A DNA stretch of 64,000 nucleotides, taken from Pseudomonas baetica (lineage in GTDB: Bacteria > Pseudomonadota > Gammaproteobacteria > Pseudomonadales > Pseudomonadaceae). The position numbers and the translations under genes are program-made. The DNA is taken from positions 1,922,001 through 1,986,000 of the forward strand of contig NZ_PHHE01000001.1 in assembly GCF_002813455.1 (NCBI RefSeq). Reading direction: 5' to 3'. Below, in pieces: positions 62,959 to 64,000 of the stretch (its first letter is position 1; each line of letters starts with the position of its first letter). The notes under the pieces were generated by a model. The model ran no database searches. It saw nothing but the letters and a program-made list of their open reading frames with translations, and was not told the DNA's origin.

Positions 62959-64000
62959 TCAGGCGACGTCAGACGCGTGCGGCCACTGTTGCAGCGGGAT
63001 CGGCAGTTTGCGTGATTCGCCGCGCCCCATCGGGAAGTACTGGAAGCCTTTGCGCGCCAAACGTTCGGCGTCGTACAGGTTGCGACCGTCGAAGATCACC
63101 GGGGTGTTGAGGCGTTGCTTGATCAGGTCGAAGTCCGGTGCCTTGAACTGCTGCCATTCGGTGCAGATGATCAAGGCGTCGGCGCCGGGCAGTACCGATT
63201 CCGGGGTGCCCATCAGCATCAGTTTCGATTCGTCCGGGTAGAGGTTCTGGGTTTCCTGCATGGCTTCCGGGTCGAATGCGCGCACGCTGGCGCCGGCGGC
63301 CCACAACTCTTCCAGCAGCACCCGGCTTGGCGCGTCGCGCATGTCGTCGGTGTTCGGTTTGAACGCCAGGCCCCATAGGGCGAAAGTCTTGCCGCGCAGG
63401 TCACCCTTGTAGAACGCGTTGATGCGCTCGAACAGCTTGTGTTTCTGCCGTTGGTTGATCGCCTCGACGGCTTGCAGCAAGTCGCTGGAGCAATGCGCCT
63501 CTTCGGCGCTGTGGATCAAGGCGCGCATGTCTTTGGGGAAGCACGAGCCGCCATAACCGCAGCCCGGATAGATGAAGTGATAACCGATGCGTGAGTCGGC
63601 ACCGATGCCCTGACGCACCGATTCGATGTCGGCGCCCAGGTGTTCGACCAGTTCGGCAATCTGGTTGATGAAGCTGATTTTGGTCGCCAGCATGCAGTTG
63701 GCCGCGTATTTGGTCAGCTCGGCACTGCGCAGGTCCATGAACATGATGCGGTCGTGGTTGCGGTTGAACGGCGAATACAGGTCGCGCATCACGTCGCGCA
63801 CCTCATCACCCTCGCAGCCGATGACGATGCGATCCGGACGGCGGCAGTCGGCGACGGCCGAGCCTTCCTTGAGAAACTCCGGGTTGGAGACGATATCGAA
63901 CTGCAGCAACCGGCCGACCTTGATCAAGGCCTTTTCGATGTGCGTGCGCAGGGTGTCGCCGGTGCCCACCGGCACCGTGGATTTCTCCACGATAATCAGC
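62959..64000 (-). CDS. UDP-glucose 6-dehydrogenase, C-terminal part (5' end outside the window)
   Basis: About 346 residues of a protein that continues past the right edge. Motifs: VEKSTVPVGT, NPEFLKEGSAVAD, the catalytic cysteine in GCGYGGSCFPKD, and FKPNTDDMRDAPS. The enzyme oxidises UDP-glucose to UDP-glucuronate with two NAD+, feeding exopolysaccharide or lipid A modification. An internal ATG at 63990 is not the real start because the frame continues upstream through LIIVEK. Of about 450 residues expected, roughly the last three quarters are visible. Confidence 0.92.
   Translation of the reverse strand, partial: LIIVEKSTVPVGTGDTLRTHIEKALIKVGRLLQFDIVSNPEFLKEGSAVADCRRPDRIVIGCEGDEVRDVMRDLYSPFNRNHDRIMFMDLRSAELTKYAANCMLATKISFINQIAELVEHLGADIESVRQGIGADSRIGYHFIYPGCGYGGSCFPKDMRALIHSAEEAHCSSDLLQAVEAINQRQKHKLFERINAFYKGDLRGKTFALWGLAFKPNTDDMRDAPSRVLLEELWAAGASVRAFDPEAMQETQNLYPDESKLMLMGTPESVLPGADALIICTEWQQFKAPDFDLIKQRLNTPVIFDGRNLYDAERLARKGFQYFPMGRGESRKLPIPLQQWPHASDVA

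Overview
The window is a GC-rich stretch of a Pseudomonas chromosome, most likely from the P. fluorescens group. The evidence is the aprA-inh-aprDEF-psp-lipase secretion locus, many dispersed REP palindromes of the GTGGGAGCGAGC and TGTAGGAGCTGCC types, and Pseudomonas-restricted small families (DUF1652-, DUF3077- and DUF6124-like). Both ends cut genes: a CHASE4-type membrane sensor on the left and UDP-glucose 6-dehydrogenase on the right.

Layout. 1-8053: truncated CHASE4 sensor, an ABC exporter, an unknown membrane protein, a small kinase-like ATPase, an orphan ORF, a class V aminotransferase and a dCache-like/GGDEF diguanylate cyclase. 8115-9540: an intact IS4-group insertion sequence. 9582-14443: a pirin, a UvrD-type helicase, a DUF1652-like protein and an unusual SnoaL-AraC fusion regulator. 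14496-17430: a polyamine-type catabolic set (FAD oxidase, cupin, PotF-like binding protein). 17502-18066: an unknown gene under a lux-box-like palindrome. 18532-35389: a 17-kb exoenzyme locus with metalloprotease AprA, its inhibitor, the AprDEF type I exporter, two autotransporter subtilases and two RTX lipases/polyurethanases. 35631-36329: two small envelope proteins. 36524-43027: a FAN1-like nuclease, a nuclease-helicase fusion, a hybrid PAS kinase and a small membrane protein. 43212-48047: small DUF genes around a structured RNA element, a Na+/H+ antiporter, an SDR and a MalY/PatB-type C-S lyase. 48370-57823: a complete selenocysteine formate dehydrogenase locus, fdnGHI-fdhE-selA-selB-selC, with the in-frame UGA and a SECIS-like hairpin. 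57824-62712: an accessory stretch with a ParDE toxin-antitoxin pair, a partial gene duplication, a second copy of the structured RNA, a small-gene pair and a 915-residue Ig-like protein under a second lux-box-like palindrome.

Genes that work together: AprDEF should export AprA and both RTX lipases, while PspA and PspB carry their own beta barrels. SelA, SelB and tRNA-Sec decode the UGA in fdnG, whose product joins FdnH and FdnI, with FdhE assisting maturation. The PuuB-like oxidase, cupin and PotF-like protein probably handle a polyamine-like amine under the SnoaL-AraC regulator.

The most interesting non-coding signals are: (1) two copies of a covarying RNA element with three interchangeable complementary segments, each just upstream of a DUF6124- or DUF3077-like gene; (2) two matching LuxR-type palindromes at similar distances upstream of two uncharacterised genes 45 kb apart; (3) a parDE module bracketed by a duplicated REP-plus-gene-end segment; (4) one repeat family nested in the loop of another.
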